The notes below the pieces were generated by a model, which ran no database searches, had not been told where the DNA came from, and saw nothing but the letters and a program-made list of their open reading frames with translations. A DNA stretch of 64,000 nt from Flavobacterium pisciphilum (GTDB lineage: Bacteria; Bacteroidota; Bacteroidia; Flavobacteriales; Flavobacteriaceae): positions 1,116,001-1,180,000 of the forward strand of contig NZ_JAJJMO010000001.1 of assembly GCF_020905345.1 (NCBI RefSeq). The letters run 5' to 3'. The translations under genes were made by a program, and so were the position numbers. Below are positions 1-8,046 of this stretch, in pieces. Position 1 is the first letter of the stretch; each line of letters opens with the position of its first letter.

Positions 1-1280
1 GTTTTAAATTTCCCATTCACATTAGTATTCTCAACCCTAACTCCAACCGAAAAATCTACTTTGCTAATCTTACCTGACAACTGGCTATATCCAGCTAAAT
101 TTTGCTCTTTAAAATCATAATGGCTCAATATGTTTTCATTTTTATCATGATAAAATATATCAAAATCTGACTTTGAATTTGCAGAAGAATATAATCCACC
201 GATTTCAAATTTCATTTCGTTTTTAAACTTTTTCTCAATATCAATTCTTCCTAAAAAAACATCGACTTTGAACTTTTGATCTCGAATTTGTGTCAATCCG
301 AACTCAGTATCATTATAATTATCTTCAACGTTACTGAACAACCCTTGATTAAAAATTGAATGTTGTAAGCCAGTAAAAATCTGTGTATCAATCGACTTTA
401 TTTTCTTGGAGTAATTTAAAAATGAATTTACAAAGTCCTTTTTACTACTATTATCACTTAAGGTCAAAACGTAGTTTTCTACCTCGTCTTTTTTATTAAA
501 TGTACTTGTATTAATATCAAAAGTATCTTTTTGCAACCTACTATTAATTGTAAACGATAAATAATCATCCTCATTAATTTTATAAAACATGCCACCTCCA
601 AAAACAAATTGTTTCCGCTTTGTATAAGCCTCAACATCATAATCCGAAACAATATTGACATTGGTAATCTGATAATCGATACTATGATTCTCCCAGGGTT
701 GCAGCTGATTATAATTAAAATTAGCTTTCCACTCTAGTTTGTTTTTCTTAAAACTAGAATTAAATCCAAGATAATTATTGTAATCTTTCTTAAAGGAAGC
801 TGTTTCAGACAAAATCGTTTTAAAACCTTCTTTCTTACTAAACTTTCTCGTAATTAAAATTACAGCTCTACCTTCTGCTTCATATTTAGCAGATGGATTC
901 TGAATGATTTCGATATTCTTAATATCATCAACTGAAATAGCATTTAAATCATTCATTCCTACCTTTTGATTATCAATATAAATAAGTGGCGTTCCTTTAC
1001 CAACAATCGAAATAGTCTCTTTATCAGAACCTATAATGATTCTAGGTAATTTAGATAATAAATCTAGTGTGTTTGGAATAGAATTATAAATAGAATTGGC
1101 AACATCAATTTTAATATTACCGTTTTTATTGGTAAATGTTTTTGTCTTAACATCAATAACTACTACTTCTAATTCATTCGGAATGCTATCCTTTGGGGAC
1201 TTAACTTGTGAATACCCAACTAGAGAGATACAAAAAAACAACACTATGAGAATGATTTTTAAAAGCAAATAAATTTTCAT
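1..1280 (-). CDS. Outer membrane beta-barrel receptor, TonB-dependent-like (3' end beyond window)
   Basis: The reading frame is open from the ATG at 1280 to the window edge, so only the first ~426 residues are seen. A signal peptide (hydrophobic residues ~5-22, ending GYSQ) is followed directly by a plug-like domain (residues ~30-115, containing PLIYIDNQKV and IEIIQNPSAKYEAEG) and then alternating beta-strand sequence typical of a barrel. This matches the flavobacterial outer membrane beta-barrel/TonB-receptor family. No carboxypeptidase-regulatory-like N-terminal domain precedes the plug. The substrate is unknown. The gene diverges from a two-component system across a 139-bp region with phased repeats, so regulation by that pair is likely (inference). 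Confidence 0.8.
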   Translation of the reverse strand, partial: MKIYLLLKIILIVLFFCISLVGYSQVKSPKDSIPNELEVVVIDVKTKTFTNKNGNIKIDVANSIYNSIPNTLDLLSKLPRIIIGSDKETISIVGKGTPLIYIDNQKVGMNDLNAISVDDIKNIEIIQNPSAKYEAEGRAVILITRKFSKKEGFKTILSETASFKKDYNNYLGFNSSFKKNKLEWKANFNYNQLQPWENHSIDYQITNVNIVSDYDVEAYTKRKQFVFGGGMFYKINEDDYLSFTINSRLQKDTFDINTSTFNKKDEVENYVLTLSDNSSKKDFVNSFLNYSKKIKSIDTQIFTGLQHSIFNQGLFSNVEDNYNDTEFGLTQIRDQKFKVDVFLGRIDIEKKFKNEMKFEIGGLYSSANSKSDFDIFYHDKNENILSHYDFKEQNLAGYSQLSGKISKVDFSVGVRVENTNVNGKFK

Positions 1281-1310
1281 TGTAAACTATAATTTTAGAT
1301 TGATAGTTTG

Positions 1311-1318
1311 CAAATGTG
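1311..1318 (-). promoter_or_regulatory. Possible -7 element of the outer membrane receptor gene
   Basis: On the minus strand this reads CACATTTG, one mismatch from the Bacteroidota -7 consensus TAnnTTTG. It lies 31 nt upstream of the receptor ATG and 22 nt from the phased GTTAAT repeats. Confidence 0.35.
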
Positions 1319-1340
1319 CCTCTAAAAAATACCATCGTAA

Positions 1341-1373
1341 GTTAATCGAAGGTTAATGCAGCGTTAATGCAGA
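1341..1373 (+). promoter_or_regulatory. Three 11-bp-phased GTTAAT direct repeats, candidate response-regulator site
   Basis: GTTAAT begins at 1341, 1352 and 1363, so the copies lie exactly 11 bp apart; the second and third are followed by GCAG. Direct repeats with one-turn spacing are the usual binding pattern of OmpR/PhoB-family regulators. The array lies between the divergent receptor and kinase genes, 19 nt upstream of a good -7 box (1393-1400), where an activator would replace a missing -33 element. Confidence 0.55.
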
Positions 1374-1392
1374 AATTAAAAAATAAAAAACT

Positions 1393-1400
1393 TATTTTTG
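1393..1400 (+). promoter_or_regulatory. -7 box of the histidine kinase gene
   Basis: TATTTTTG fits the Bacteroidota -7 consensus TAnnTTTG and lies 19 nt before the kinase ATG. There is no clear TTG at the -33 position, which fits activator dependence through the adjacent GTTAAT repeats. Confidence 0.5.
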
Positions 1401-1419
1401 AAATGTATTTTTAATAAAA

Positions 1420-2781
1420 ATGAAACAGAGAATCAATCTATTAATCTTTTTTTCGGCTGTCGCTTTAGTGGTCTTGTCTGTTGTACAATGCTATCTGGTA
1501 AAAACAACTTATGACTATAAGGTGGCACAATTTCATGCAGAAATCAAGAATGAAATTGCTAATATTACCAATAATTATAGTGATATCGATTCTACCATTG
1601 TCAATAAAAAAGAACAGCTTTATAAGCAATTAGCAGAAAACTATATACATGATAAAAAGACAAAATCAGATATTAAAACGGCTTTGCTTCAAAACAAATT
1701 TCACAGTGAACTAACTCAAAAATTACAGCAGAAGTTTGAAAGAGACATCCCTAATTTATCCATTGATTTTGCCATAGTACTCAACAAATTCATCATTTAT
1801 AACAGCTCCAAAAAAGCAGACACCATTTTCTCCGAAAAGCCATTTATAAAAAATAAATTATATGGCAATCTGGCTTCATTAGACAATGCCTTTTTAGTTC
1901 GAAATTACGCAAGCACAGCAAGTGTAACAACACAAATGCAAGAGTACAATTTGCTCACTGAAGATTCTATGTATGTTTCTGTCATTGATTGGGAAATGAT
2001 AATACTAAAAAGAATGAGTATGATTTTATTCTTGTCCTTAGTATCTATTTTAACCTTGATAACTCTTTTTGTAATTGCCCTAAAAGCATTAATAAAGCAA
2101 AAAAAAGTAAGTGATATCAAAACAGATTTTATCAATAATATTACACATGAGCTCAAAACTCCGCTCACAACTCTTGCTATATCTACCAAAATACTAGAGC
2201 GAAAAGATATTCGTGACAACGAAATTCATTTCACGTCAATTCTTAACACTATTTCACGTCAAAACAACCGTTTACAGAGTTTAATTGACCAAGTGCTGGC
2301 TAATTCTCTAGATGAGAATGAAATGGAAATGCAAAAAGAAACCATTATCACCGAGCCATTCTTAAAGGCAATTATTGAAGATTTTAAGATTGCATACCCA
2401 AAGGTTACCATTGAAACTCATTTTGCGACAAATGAAACTGTTTTGATATTAGACAAATTTCACCTTACTACTGCTATTTTAAATGTACTCGAAAATGCGG
2501 TAAAATATGGTTCAACTACAATTACCATTAAAACAATATTAGACAAAAATCAATTCAATTTAAGCATTCAAGACAACGGAATCGGAATATCTAAAAACAA
2601 ACATTCCTTACTTTTTGATAAATTCTACCGAGTAGAACAAGGCAATCTACACAATTCAAAAGGACTAGGATTGGGACTTTATTATGTAGACCAAATCATC
2701 AAAGCACATCAAGGTTCGATTGCAGTAATGAGCGATTTAGGAAAAGGAGCCAAATTTCACATTAGTTTTCCGTTGAATTAA
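1420..2781 (+). CDS. Membrane sensor histidine kinase
   Basis: A 453-residue kinase with a TM segment at residues ~7-27, an extracytoplasmic sensor region at ~28-195 that I cannot assign to a family, and a second TM at ~200-222. The cytoplasmic half has the H-box HELKTPL with phospho-acceptor His243, an N-box ENAVKYG, a G1 box DNGIGIS and a G2 box GLGLGLYYV. It probably phosphorylates the OmpR-type regulator encoded 193 bp downstream in the same direction. No HAMP or PAS domain is evident. The divergent outer membrane receptor suggests an envelope or uptake signal (inference). A TAnnTTTG box and phased repeats lie just upstream. Confidence 0.9.
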   Translation: MKQRINLLIFFSAVALVVLSVVQCYLVKTTYDYKVAQFHAEIKNEIANITNNYSDIDSTIVNKKEQLYKQLAENYIHDKKTKSDIKTALLQNKFHSELTQKLQQKFERDIPNLSIDFAIVLNKFIIYNSSKKADTIFSEKPFIKNKLYGNLASLDNAFLVRNYASTASVTTQMQEYNLLTEDSMYVSVIDWEMIILKRMSMILFLSLVSILTLITLFVIALKALIKQKKVSDIKTDFINNITHELKTPLTTLAISTKILERKDIRDNEIHFTSILNTISRQNNRLQSLIDQVLANSLDENEMEMQKETIITEPFLKAIIEDFKIAYPKVTIETHFATNETVLILDKFHLTTAILNVLENAVKYGSTTITIKTILDKNQFNLSIQDNGIGISKNKHSLLFDKFYRVEQGNLHNSKGLGLGLYYVDQIIKAHQGSIAVMSDLGKGAKFHISFPLN

Positions 2782-2974
2782 GTTTTCAGTCACTGTTTCA
2801 GTTTTCAGTCGCAAATCTTATAGTCATAAAATATACTTGTCAGTTATGTCGCCTTTAAGCAAAAAAACAGATTTATACGAATCAAACATATTGACACAGC
2901 TTTTTTAGATTATTCCATATAAGATTAATGCCAATTCGTGTAATTCGTGGCAAAAAAATATTACAGAAAAAAAA

Positions 2975-3664
2975 ATGAAAAAAATACTTTTAGCCGAAGA
3001 TGATTCCGATTTTGCAAACGTACTCAAACAGTATCTTGAATTGTATGATTATGAGGTAACTTGGGCAGAGAATGGTCAGGAAGCCTTAATGTTTTTTCAA
3101 ACGACAACATTCGATATTTGTGTATTTGATGTCATGATGCCTCTTATTGATGGATTTACACTTGCTGAAAAAATCATTAAAATCAATCCCGAAATTCCAT
3201 TTATCTTCCTGACAGCCAGAAAGCTAAAAGAAGACAAAATTATTGGTTTAAAACTCGGAGCAGACGATTATATCGTAAAACCATTTGAAGCCGAAGAACT
3301 TATCTTACGACTAAATAACATATTGAAAAGAAGCCAACAAAAAACGTTTCATTTTGACACATCTGCTGAATTACAAATTGGCACTTATTTGTTCGACACC
3401 AAGCGCTTATGTTTAAAAAAAGACAGCATAACACAACAACTTACCGAAAAGGAAGCTGCCCTTATTCATTTCTTCTACACTCATAAAAACCAAATGCTAA
3501 AAAGGGAACAAATTCTAAAATCGATTTGGAATAACGATGACTTTTTTTCAGGCAGAAGCATGGACGTTTACATCAGTAAAATTAGGAAATACTTTAAAGA
3601 CGATTCCCGAATTAGTATTGATAGCATTCGTCATATTGGATTAGAATTTAAAATAACCGATTAG
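2975..3664 (+). CDS. OmpR-family response regulator
   Basis: This 229-residue protein has a receiver domain (residues 1-~115) with acidic pocket E8-D9-D10, phospho-acceptor Asp52 (FDVMMP), Thr80 and Lys102 (KPF). A winged-helix Trans_reg_C domain (~130-227) carries the recognition segment around GRSMDVYISKIRKYF. It is the expected partner of the kinase upstream. Regulators of this class bind direct repeats with 11-bp phasing, which occur at 1341-1373, so autoregulation plus control of the receptor gene is a natural model (inference). Its stop codon overlaps by 4 bp that of the convergent ketopantoate reductase-like gene. Confidence 0.92.
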   Translation: MKKILLAEDDSDFANVLKQYLELYDYEVTWAENGQEALMFFQTTTFDICVFDVMMPLIDGFTLAEKIIKINPEIPFIFLTARKLKEDKIIGLKLGADDYIVKPFEAEELILRLNNILKRSQQKTFHFDTSAELQIGTYLFDTKRLCLKKDSITQQLTEKEAALIHFFYTHKNQMLKREQILKSIWNNDDFFSGRSMDVYISKIRKYFKDDSRISIDSIRHIGLEFKITD

Positions 3665-4593
3665 TTACTTTCGTGTTTCGCCAATTTATCCAAAACCATT
3701 TGATACGTAGGAGTATCGATTTCATATTTTACCCCTTCATTTACAACAAACGCTGTAAGTGATGAAAGTTCAATTTTTCTTCCAGCCAATACATCACGAT
3801 GCATAGACGAAGTCGCATCACGAGGTGATTTCTCTAGTTTAATGATTGTTTGCATCACAATATCATTTGGCAAATTCAATCCTTTTACTGCGGCAATCAT
3901 TGTTATTTCATTTAGCAACGAAACATATAAATTTCTACCAGAGGCACTTTCTAAAATTTCACCAATATTCTGATTTAAATAAGAAGTAGCCGAAGCCAAA
4001 GACGAAATAAAAACAAATTTCTCCCAAACTGTATCTTCGATAGCATCTACCAGATAACTTTCGATTTTAGCATTCTGGAAAATAGTTTGTAACGCTTTCA
4101 TTTTATAAACCGAAGCGCTGTCTGATCCAAAAAACAACTTTTCGTAAATACCTATTTTTTTAATAACTCCAGGTGAAACAATCATTGAAACAATATAAAC
4201 GCAACCTTGCAGAACTTCGTTGTCAGGAAAAAGGGTGCTAATGCGTTCAGGAGCATCAACGCCATTATATAAAGGCAGAATAACAGTATTCTTAGTAATA
4301 CACTTTTTTATAGCATCAAGACTTTCTTCAATGTCATAGGTTTTTGTAGCACAAATAAGAAAATCAAGTTTTCCGATTACTTCAGGATCATTTGATACTA
4401 CACTCGGAAAAACAGTCGTTTCCCCTTCATCAGTACTTATTTTCAAACCAGCTTCAGCAATAACTTCCATTGCTTTTCCACGAGCAATAAAAACAACTTC
4501 TACTGCATCAGATCCAGCGTAAGCTTTTGCCAAAAGTCCTCCAAAATAACCACCTACTCCACCCAATCCTAAAATCCCGATTCTTGTTTTCAT
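3661..4593 (-). CDS. 2-dehydropantoate 2-reductase (ketopantoate reductase family)
   Basis: This 310-residue ApbA/PanE-family protein would reduce ketopantoate to pantoate with NADPH in pantothenate and CoA synthesis. The N-terminus has the dinucleotide-binding motif GLGGVGGYFGG (residues ~9-19). The middle carries a CATKTYD stretch and the PLYNGVD motif typical of the family. The C-terminal helical domain contains the conserved WEKF and a Ser/Ser-Met region (SSMHRDVLAGR) near the substrate site. It stands alone, convergent with the regulator gene, and no other pantothenate genes are nearby, so the physiological substrate could be a related 2-oxo acid. Confidence 0.85.
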   Translation of the reverse strand: MKTRIGILGLGGVGGYFGGLLAKAYAGSDAVEVVFIARGKAMEVIAEAGLKISTDEGETTVFPSVVSNDPEVIGKLDFLICATKTYDIEESLDAIKKCITKNTVILPLYNGVDAPERISTLFPDNEVLQGCVYIVSMIVSPGVIKKIGIYEKLFFGSDSASVYKMKALQTIFQNAKIESYLVDAIEDTVWEKFVFISSLASATSYLNQNIGEILESASGRNLYVSLLNEITMIAAVKGLNLPNDIVMQTIIKLEKSPRDATSSMHRDVLAGRKIELSSLTAFVVNEGVKYEIDTPTYQMVLDKLAKHESN

Positions 4594-4800
4594 CCTAATA
4601 TGTTTTATGCCATAATCAGCTTAATCTACTGCTATTGCACATTATTAATTACCTTTAAAATATGCCATCTGTAATAACAAGTACCAAGAAAAATGAAATT
4701 GATAAATAAAACGAAACAAACTTCATTTTGAGTTTTCTGAAATAACTAGAGAAGATACTTTCATGAAAATAAATTGGATACTCTCACAAATATAAAAAAA

Positions 4801-5118
4801 ATGCAGACCTGTAAGCCGGATTCTGTTCTTGTTATTACTAACAATACCTTATCATTTATCTAGACTTACAATTACTCATAAGTTCAAGCTATCTACCCTT
4901 CAGCAACGAACGAGAAGCTCTTAAATGCTGATATACTTGATATTTCACCGCATAGAGTTTACCTGGTTTCACTACAGCATTACCTGTACATACTTTCTGT
5001 TGCACTTGTCCTAATCCCGATAGTTGTCGGAACCGACGGGTGTTACCCGCTATGCTTCTCTTTGGTGTCCGGACTTTCCTCCCTTTTGATTTCTCAAAAC
5101 GACGATAAGGCGGTCTGC
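4801..5118 (-). ncRNA. rnpB: RNase P RNA (class A)
   Basis: On the minus strand the conserved P4 core GAGGAAAGTCCGGAC appears near the 5' end, followed by the conserved AGAAGCATAGCGGGTAACACCCG region (shown here only in part by base composition; it lies at about 5037-5063). The 3' end reads GAATCCGGCTTACAGGTC. The ends pair as the P1 helix: GCAGACC at 5118-5112 with GGTCTGC at 4809-4803, which fixes a length of about 318 nt. A spurious reading frame covers part of it. As the catalytic subunit of RNase P it matures tRNA 5' ends. Confidence 0.95.
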
Positions 5119-5122
5119 GTGG

Positions 5123-5130
5123 CAAATTTA
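5123..5130 (-). promoter_or_regulatory. -7 box of rnpB
   Basis: The minus strand reads TAAATTTG, a perfect TAnnTTTG element. It ends 5 nt before position 5118, where the P1 helix says the RNA should begin. No convincing -33 TTG is seen. Confidence 0.65.
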
Positions 5131-5243
5131 GCGTTTTTATAGGATACTTTCGAACATTACAAAATTTACTTTAACACTCTTTTACAACCTCTTAATTTTA
5201 AAATAGTTATCTTTAAACGTTAACCAGTAAAATTTCATTTATC

Positions 5244-5537
5244 ATGATTAGAATGTATCATTACGCAACTGTATCCAAAGCTTTGGATCAATTAAACGAA
5301 AAAGGATTTACATATGATTTTAATCTAAATGAAGATGTAATTAAAAAAAATCCCGAAAAATTTGAAATCGTACATGTGTATCGATACGAAGGTGACTCCG
5401 ATCCTGGAGATGAAGCTGTGGTTTATGGAATAAAATCCACATCTGGCAAAAAAGGTGTTTATGTAGCAGGATTCTCAGCCAATTCTGATTCTGAAACAGC
5501 CAAAATATTAAGTGACTTGAGCATAAAAGGAAGATGA
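5244..5537 (+). CDS. Small conserved hypothetical protein
   Basis: A 97-residue soluble, acidic protein with no signal peptide or TM. It starts [17 protein letters not shown] and has a central [20 protein letters not shown] stretch. It resembles a flavobacterial family often labelled phosphoribosylpyrophosphate synthetase in databases; it is far too short for that enzyme and lacks a PRPP loop, so I do not accept that name. M4 is an alternative start. A perfect 30-bp inverted repeat follows 15 nt after the stop and could serve as its terminator. The function is unknown. Confidence 0.7.
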   Translation: MIRMYHYATVSKALDQLNEKGFTYDFNLNEDVIKKNPEKFEIVHVYRYEGDSDPGDEAVVYGIKSTSGKKGVYVAGFSANSDSETAKILSDLSIKGR

Positions 5538-5552
5538 TTCTCAGGAGCTATT

Positions 5553-5618
5553 CCTGCTGTCCGCTGTATCTTTTTCTGTTCGTTAAGGCGAACAGAAAAA
5601 GATACAGCGGACAGCAGG
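5553..5618. repeat. Perfect 30-bp inverted repeat with 6-nt loop
   Basis: The left arm 5553-5582 (CCTGCTGTCCGCTG...TTCTGTTCG) and right arm 5589-5618 are exact reverse complements around TTAAGG. The stem is far longer than an intrinsic terminator needs, and it holds a GC-rich CTGTCCGC block unlike its AT-rich surroundings. It has the look of a REP/MITE-like interspersed element that may also end transcription of the small gene at 5244-5537. Confidence 0.85.
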
Positions 5619-5711
5619 GCTAAGGTCTTCGTTTTCATAAAAAACTATGGTTAACACAGTATTTCTAAAAGATAAAAACTTCTTAATCCCAAACTATCTT
5701 AAGCTACTTTA

Positions 5712-5892
5712 TGTGACACTTCCTTCGTCAGTGTGACAAGATTGAGGTTAAAAATCTGCTTAATCTTCTAAATCTGCGTGCAAAATAACTTTGAACTAAT
5801 CATTCAAATAAAGAAAAATTATCAAACCACATTGAATCACTTTATGTGACACTTCCTCCGTCAGTGTGACAAGATTGAGAATAAAAATTTGT
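5712..5892. repeat. 133-bp tandem repeat array, left part
   Basis: Repeat units begin with TGTGACACTTCCTYCGTCAG at 5712 and 5845, exactly 133 bp apart. Each start forms a hairpin (TGTGACACT with AGTGTGACA, one mismatch) and is followed by AAATCTGC and CATTCAAATAAAG blocks. The second unit is broken ~48 nt in, exactly where the gene at 5893-6237 begins its stop codon. Confidence 0.8.
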
Positions 5893-6237
5893 TTATATTT
5901 TATAATCCCTCAACATTTCTTCAGGCACATCATAGCTTGCAGCATACAGAAGTTCTTTATTTTGCTTTTTGAATTCTGAAAACGCTCCCCTGTACCATTT
6001 TGGATCAGTTGCTATTGAATTAAACTCTTCAGTAGACATTACATCATAAAACTCACCATGCAACCAAGGTTCAATTCCATTAACTCCAATCTTGAGATTC
6101 TCTATTCTATCCAAAACTATTTCAAATTCTGATTCTGAAAAATATTTAATTAATTCAGAATCAAAACCATTACTACGATTTTCGAGCCCATAAAAAACAC
6201 ACTCCTCTAAAAATTTTAATTTTTCAATATGATCCAT
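5893..6237 (-). CDS. Orphan small acidic protein inside a repeat array
   Basis: A 114-residue soluble protein starting MDHIEKLKFLEECVFYGLEN and ending EEMLRDYKI. It is acidic and helix-rich with a central GIEPWLHGEFYDVMS stretch. I do not recognise the family; the size and composition would fit an immunity-type protein, but no toxin gene is adjacent. It is flanked on both sides by units of the same 133-bp repeat, and its TAA stop lies at the point where the left repeat unit diverges. This suggests that the gene entered, or was carried with, the array. A 71-bp AT-rich upstream region separates it from the right half of the array. Confidence 0.6.
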   Translation of the reverse strand: MDHIEKLKFLEECVFYGLENRSNGFDSELIKYFSESEFEIVLDRIENLKIGVNGIEPWLHGEFYDVMSTEEFNSIATDPKWYRGAFSEFKKQNKELLYAASYDVPEEMLRDYKI

Positions 6238-6308
6238 ATTTATTTTTAATTTATCTAATTATTTCATGAGACTTAATCTATTTTTATGTTTTCTGATTAC
6301 TCTCTTCA

Positions 6309-6860
6309 CATTGACACTTTCATCGTCAAGATAACATAATAAAAAACAAAATCTACTCAATCTCCAAAATCTGCGTGAAAAATAACTTTGAATTAATCAT
6401 TCAAATAAAGAAAAATTATCAAACCACATTGAATCACTTTATGTGACACTTCCTCCGTCAGTGTGACAAGGTTGAGGATAAAAATCTGCTTAATCTCCTA
6501 AATCTGCGTGAAAAATAACTTTGAACTAATCATTCAAATAAAGAAAAATCATCAAACCACATTGAATCACTTTATGTGACACTTCCTTCGTCAGTGTGAC
6601 AAGATTGAGAATAAAAATCTGCTTAATCTCCTAAATCTGCGTGAAAAATAACTTTGAATTAATCATTCAAATAAAGAAAAATTATCAAACCACATTGAAT
6701 CACTTTATGTGACACTTCCTTCGTCAGTGTGACAAGATTGAGAATAAAAATCTGCTTAATCTCCTAAATCTGCGTGAAAATTAATTCTGTATCTAATCTT
6801 TTATACGAATACCAAATCTCCAAAATATATTAAGACACTTCCTTCGTCAGTGTGGCAAGA
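6309..6860. repeat. 133-bp tandem repeat array, right part
   Basis: Unit starts fall at 6309 (degenerate), 6442, 6575 and 6708, all exactly 133 bp apart, with a further decayed start near 6833. The units from 6442 and 6575 are nearly identical, while the outer ones are decayed. No open frame runs through the units. Together with 5712 and 5845 there are about seven copies. The hairpin-forming start plus AT-rich spacer suggests an interspersed repeat amplified in tandem. Confidence 0.8.
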
Positions 6861-6871
6861 TTGAGCATAAA

Positions 6872-6900
6872 AAAAGTCCATCATAAAATGACGGACTTTT
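6872..6900. terminator. Hairpin terminator after the LysM gene
   Basis: AAAAGTCC-A-TCA and TGA-C-GGACTTTT pair around TAAAA, leaving a T-tract on either strand. It lies 20 nt past the stop of the minus-strand LysM gene. Confidence 0.7.
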
Positions 6901-6920
6901 AAAACAGCTTATATATTAAA

Positions 6921-7292
6921 TTATGCTGTTGGTATTTTTAATTTCCATCCCACTTGAATCAAGTCAGGATTTTTAATAACATCTTTATTGGCCTCATAGA
7001 TTGCTTGCCATGAAACACCATGAGCTTTCCCTATTTTTGATAAAGAATCGCCACCTACAACTGTATAATCAGTTGTTGCACCCTCTACAACAGCAATATT
7101 CATAACCACATCAGCTGATCTAAAATCAGGGTCTATTTTTCCATAAACAGCCCAAAGTTTTTCTTTATCCTCTGCCGATTTAGCCATACCATCTACATAA
7201 AGAACATTATCTTGTTCTCTTACTTGCAAATTAGCAATTCCTAAATTTATTGCTAGATCTGTTAACTCTTTGTATTTATCTTGTAAACTCAT
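6921..7292 (-). CDS. BON-LysM protein, Kbp/YgaU-like
   Basis: A 123-residue protein without signal peptide. Residues ~15-70 form a short BON-like domain and residues ~74-121 a LysM domain (YTVVGGDSLSKIGKAHG ... IQVGWKLKIP). The same order is found in E. coli Kbp (YgaU), a cytoplasmic K+-binding protein of ~149 residues, so a K+-linked role is possible but not shown. It follows the BON lipoprotein gene by 8 nt, so the two are co-transcribed and probably functionally linked. A hairpin terminator lies just downstream. Confidence 0.8.
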   Translation of the reverse strand: MSLQDKYKELTDLAINLGIANLQVREQDNVLYVDGMAKSAEDKEKLWAVYGKIDPDFRSADVVMNIAVVEGATTDYTVVGGDSLSKIGKAHGVSWQAIYEANKDVIKNPDLIQVGWKLKIPTA

Positions 7293-7300
7293 AGCATCAA

Positions 7301-7780
7301 TTATTTAATAGTTAACTTATTTTCAACTTTTTTAGGTTTCAATTCTTGTACGCTTTTTATTAAAGCAGGCAATTGGTCTCTTTTAATATTTCCTGAAAGT
7401 GTTACCACTCCATCCAAAACTGTAGCACTCACGCCACTATACGTTTTTACTACCTCATTTACAGAAGTATTTAAAACACTATCCGTATTAATTTCTACAG
7501 CTGCTGGAGCAACAGTAGGTTCTGGCACGGCAATTTCGCAGTTATTCACCACTGATTTAACCCCTTTAATTCCTTTAATAAGACTTTCAACACTTTGTTT
7601 AAAAGCATCATCTTTACATACACCCGAAATAGTAGCTACACCATCCTTCACTGTAACCTCTACTCCTGGAAAGGCACTCACTTTTGCAGCAATCTCTTTT
7701 TGAATGTCTGCATCTTTAGGACCACAAGCCACTAATAAAAAAACAAGACCCATTCCTAATAAAATTGATTTAATTTTCAT
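7301..7780 (-). CDS. Lipoprotein with two BON domains
   Basis: A 159-residue protein with a lipoprotein signal (hydrophobic residues 4-17, lipobox LVAC-G with Cys19). Two BON domains follow at ~28-82 and ~103-158, each with the VxVxDGVxTLSG-type core (VTVKDGVATISG and ATVLDGVVTLSG), joined by a Pro/Ala/Val linker. BON domains bind phospholipid or envelope surfaces (known from OsmY and DolP), so a periplasmic role at the outer membrane is likely. It is the first gene of a two-gene operon with the BON-LysM protein. Confidence 0.85.
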   Translation of the reverse strand: MKIKSILLGMGLVFLLVACGPKDADIQKEIAAKVSAFPGVEVTVKDGVATISGVCKDDAFKQSVESLIKGIKGVKSVVNNCEIAVPEPTVAPAAVEINTDSVLNTSVNEVVKTYSGVSATVLDGVVTLSGNIKRDQLPALIKSVQELKPKKVENKLTIK

Positions 7781-8046
7781 AATACTATTTTTTAAAATTA
7801 ATTAATCATCTAATTTAACGAATAAATCAATTAAATACTTAAAAAAAAATCCTACAAATTTAATTATTGTTAATTTCTTAAAATTAGTACATAAAAAAAG
7901 TCTTGAATTTAAAACTCAAAACTTCATTCATATTTGATAGATTCATACGTACTATGTTTATTAAGAATAAAATTTACTAAATCCATCTTCTCATTGAAAT
8001 GCATAGAAAAATTTATTTTTCTTTAATACAAATACAACATAACAAC

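Noticed and set aside
2933..2949. AATTCGTG-T-AATTCGTG direct repeat between the kinase and regulator genes
   Set aside because: It is a short doublet resembling common spacer sequence in flavobacterial genomes, with no promoter position or partner site that gives it meaning.
4889..5125. 78-residue reading frame on the minus strand
   Set aside because: It lies inside the RNase P RNA gene, which has its core motif, P1 pairing and promoter.
5712..6860. CRISPR array or integron attC array
   Set aside because: The 133-bp units are contiguous and near-identical along their whole length, without unique spacers, cas genes or an integrase. The junctions lack the GTTRRRY core of attC sites.
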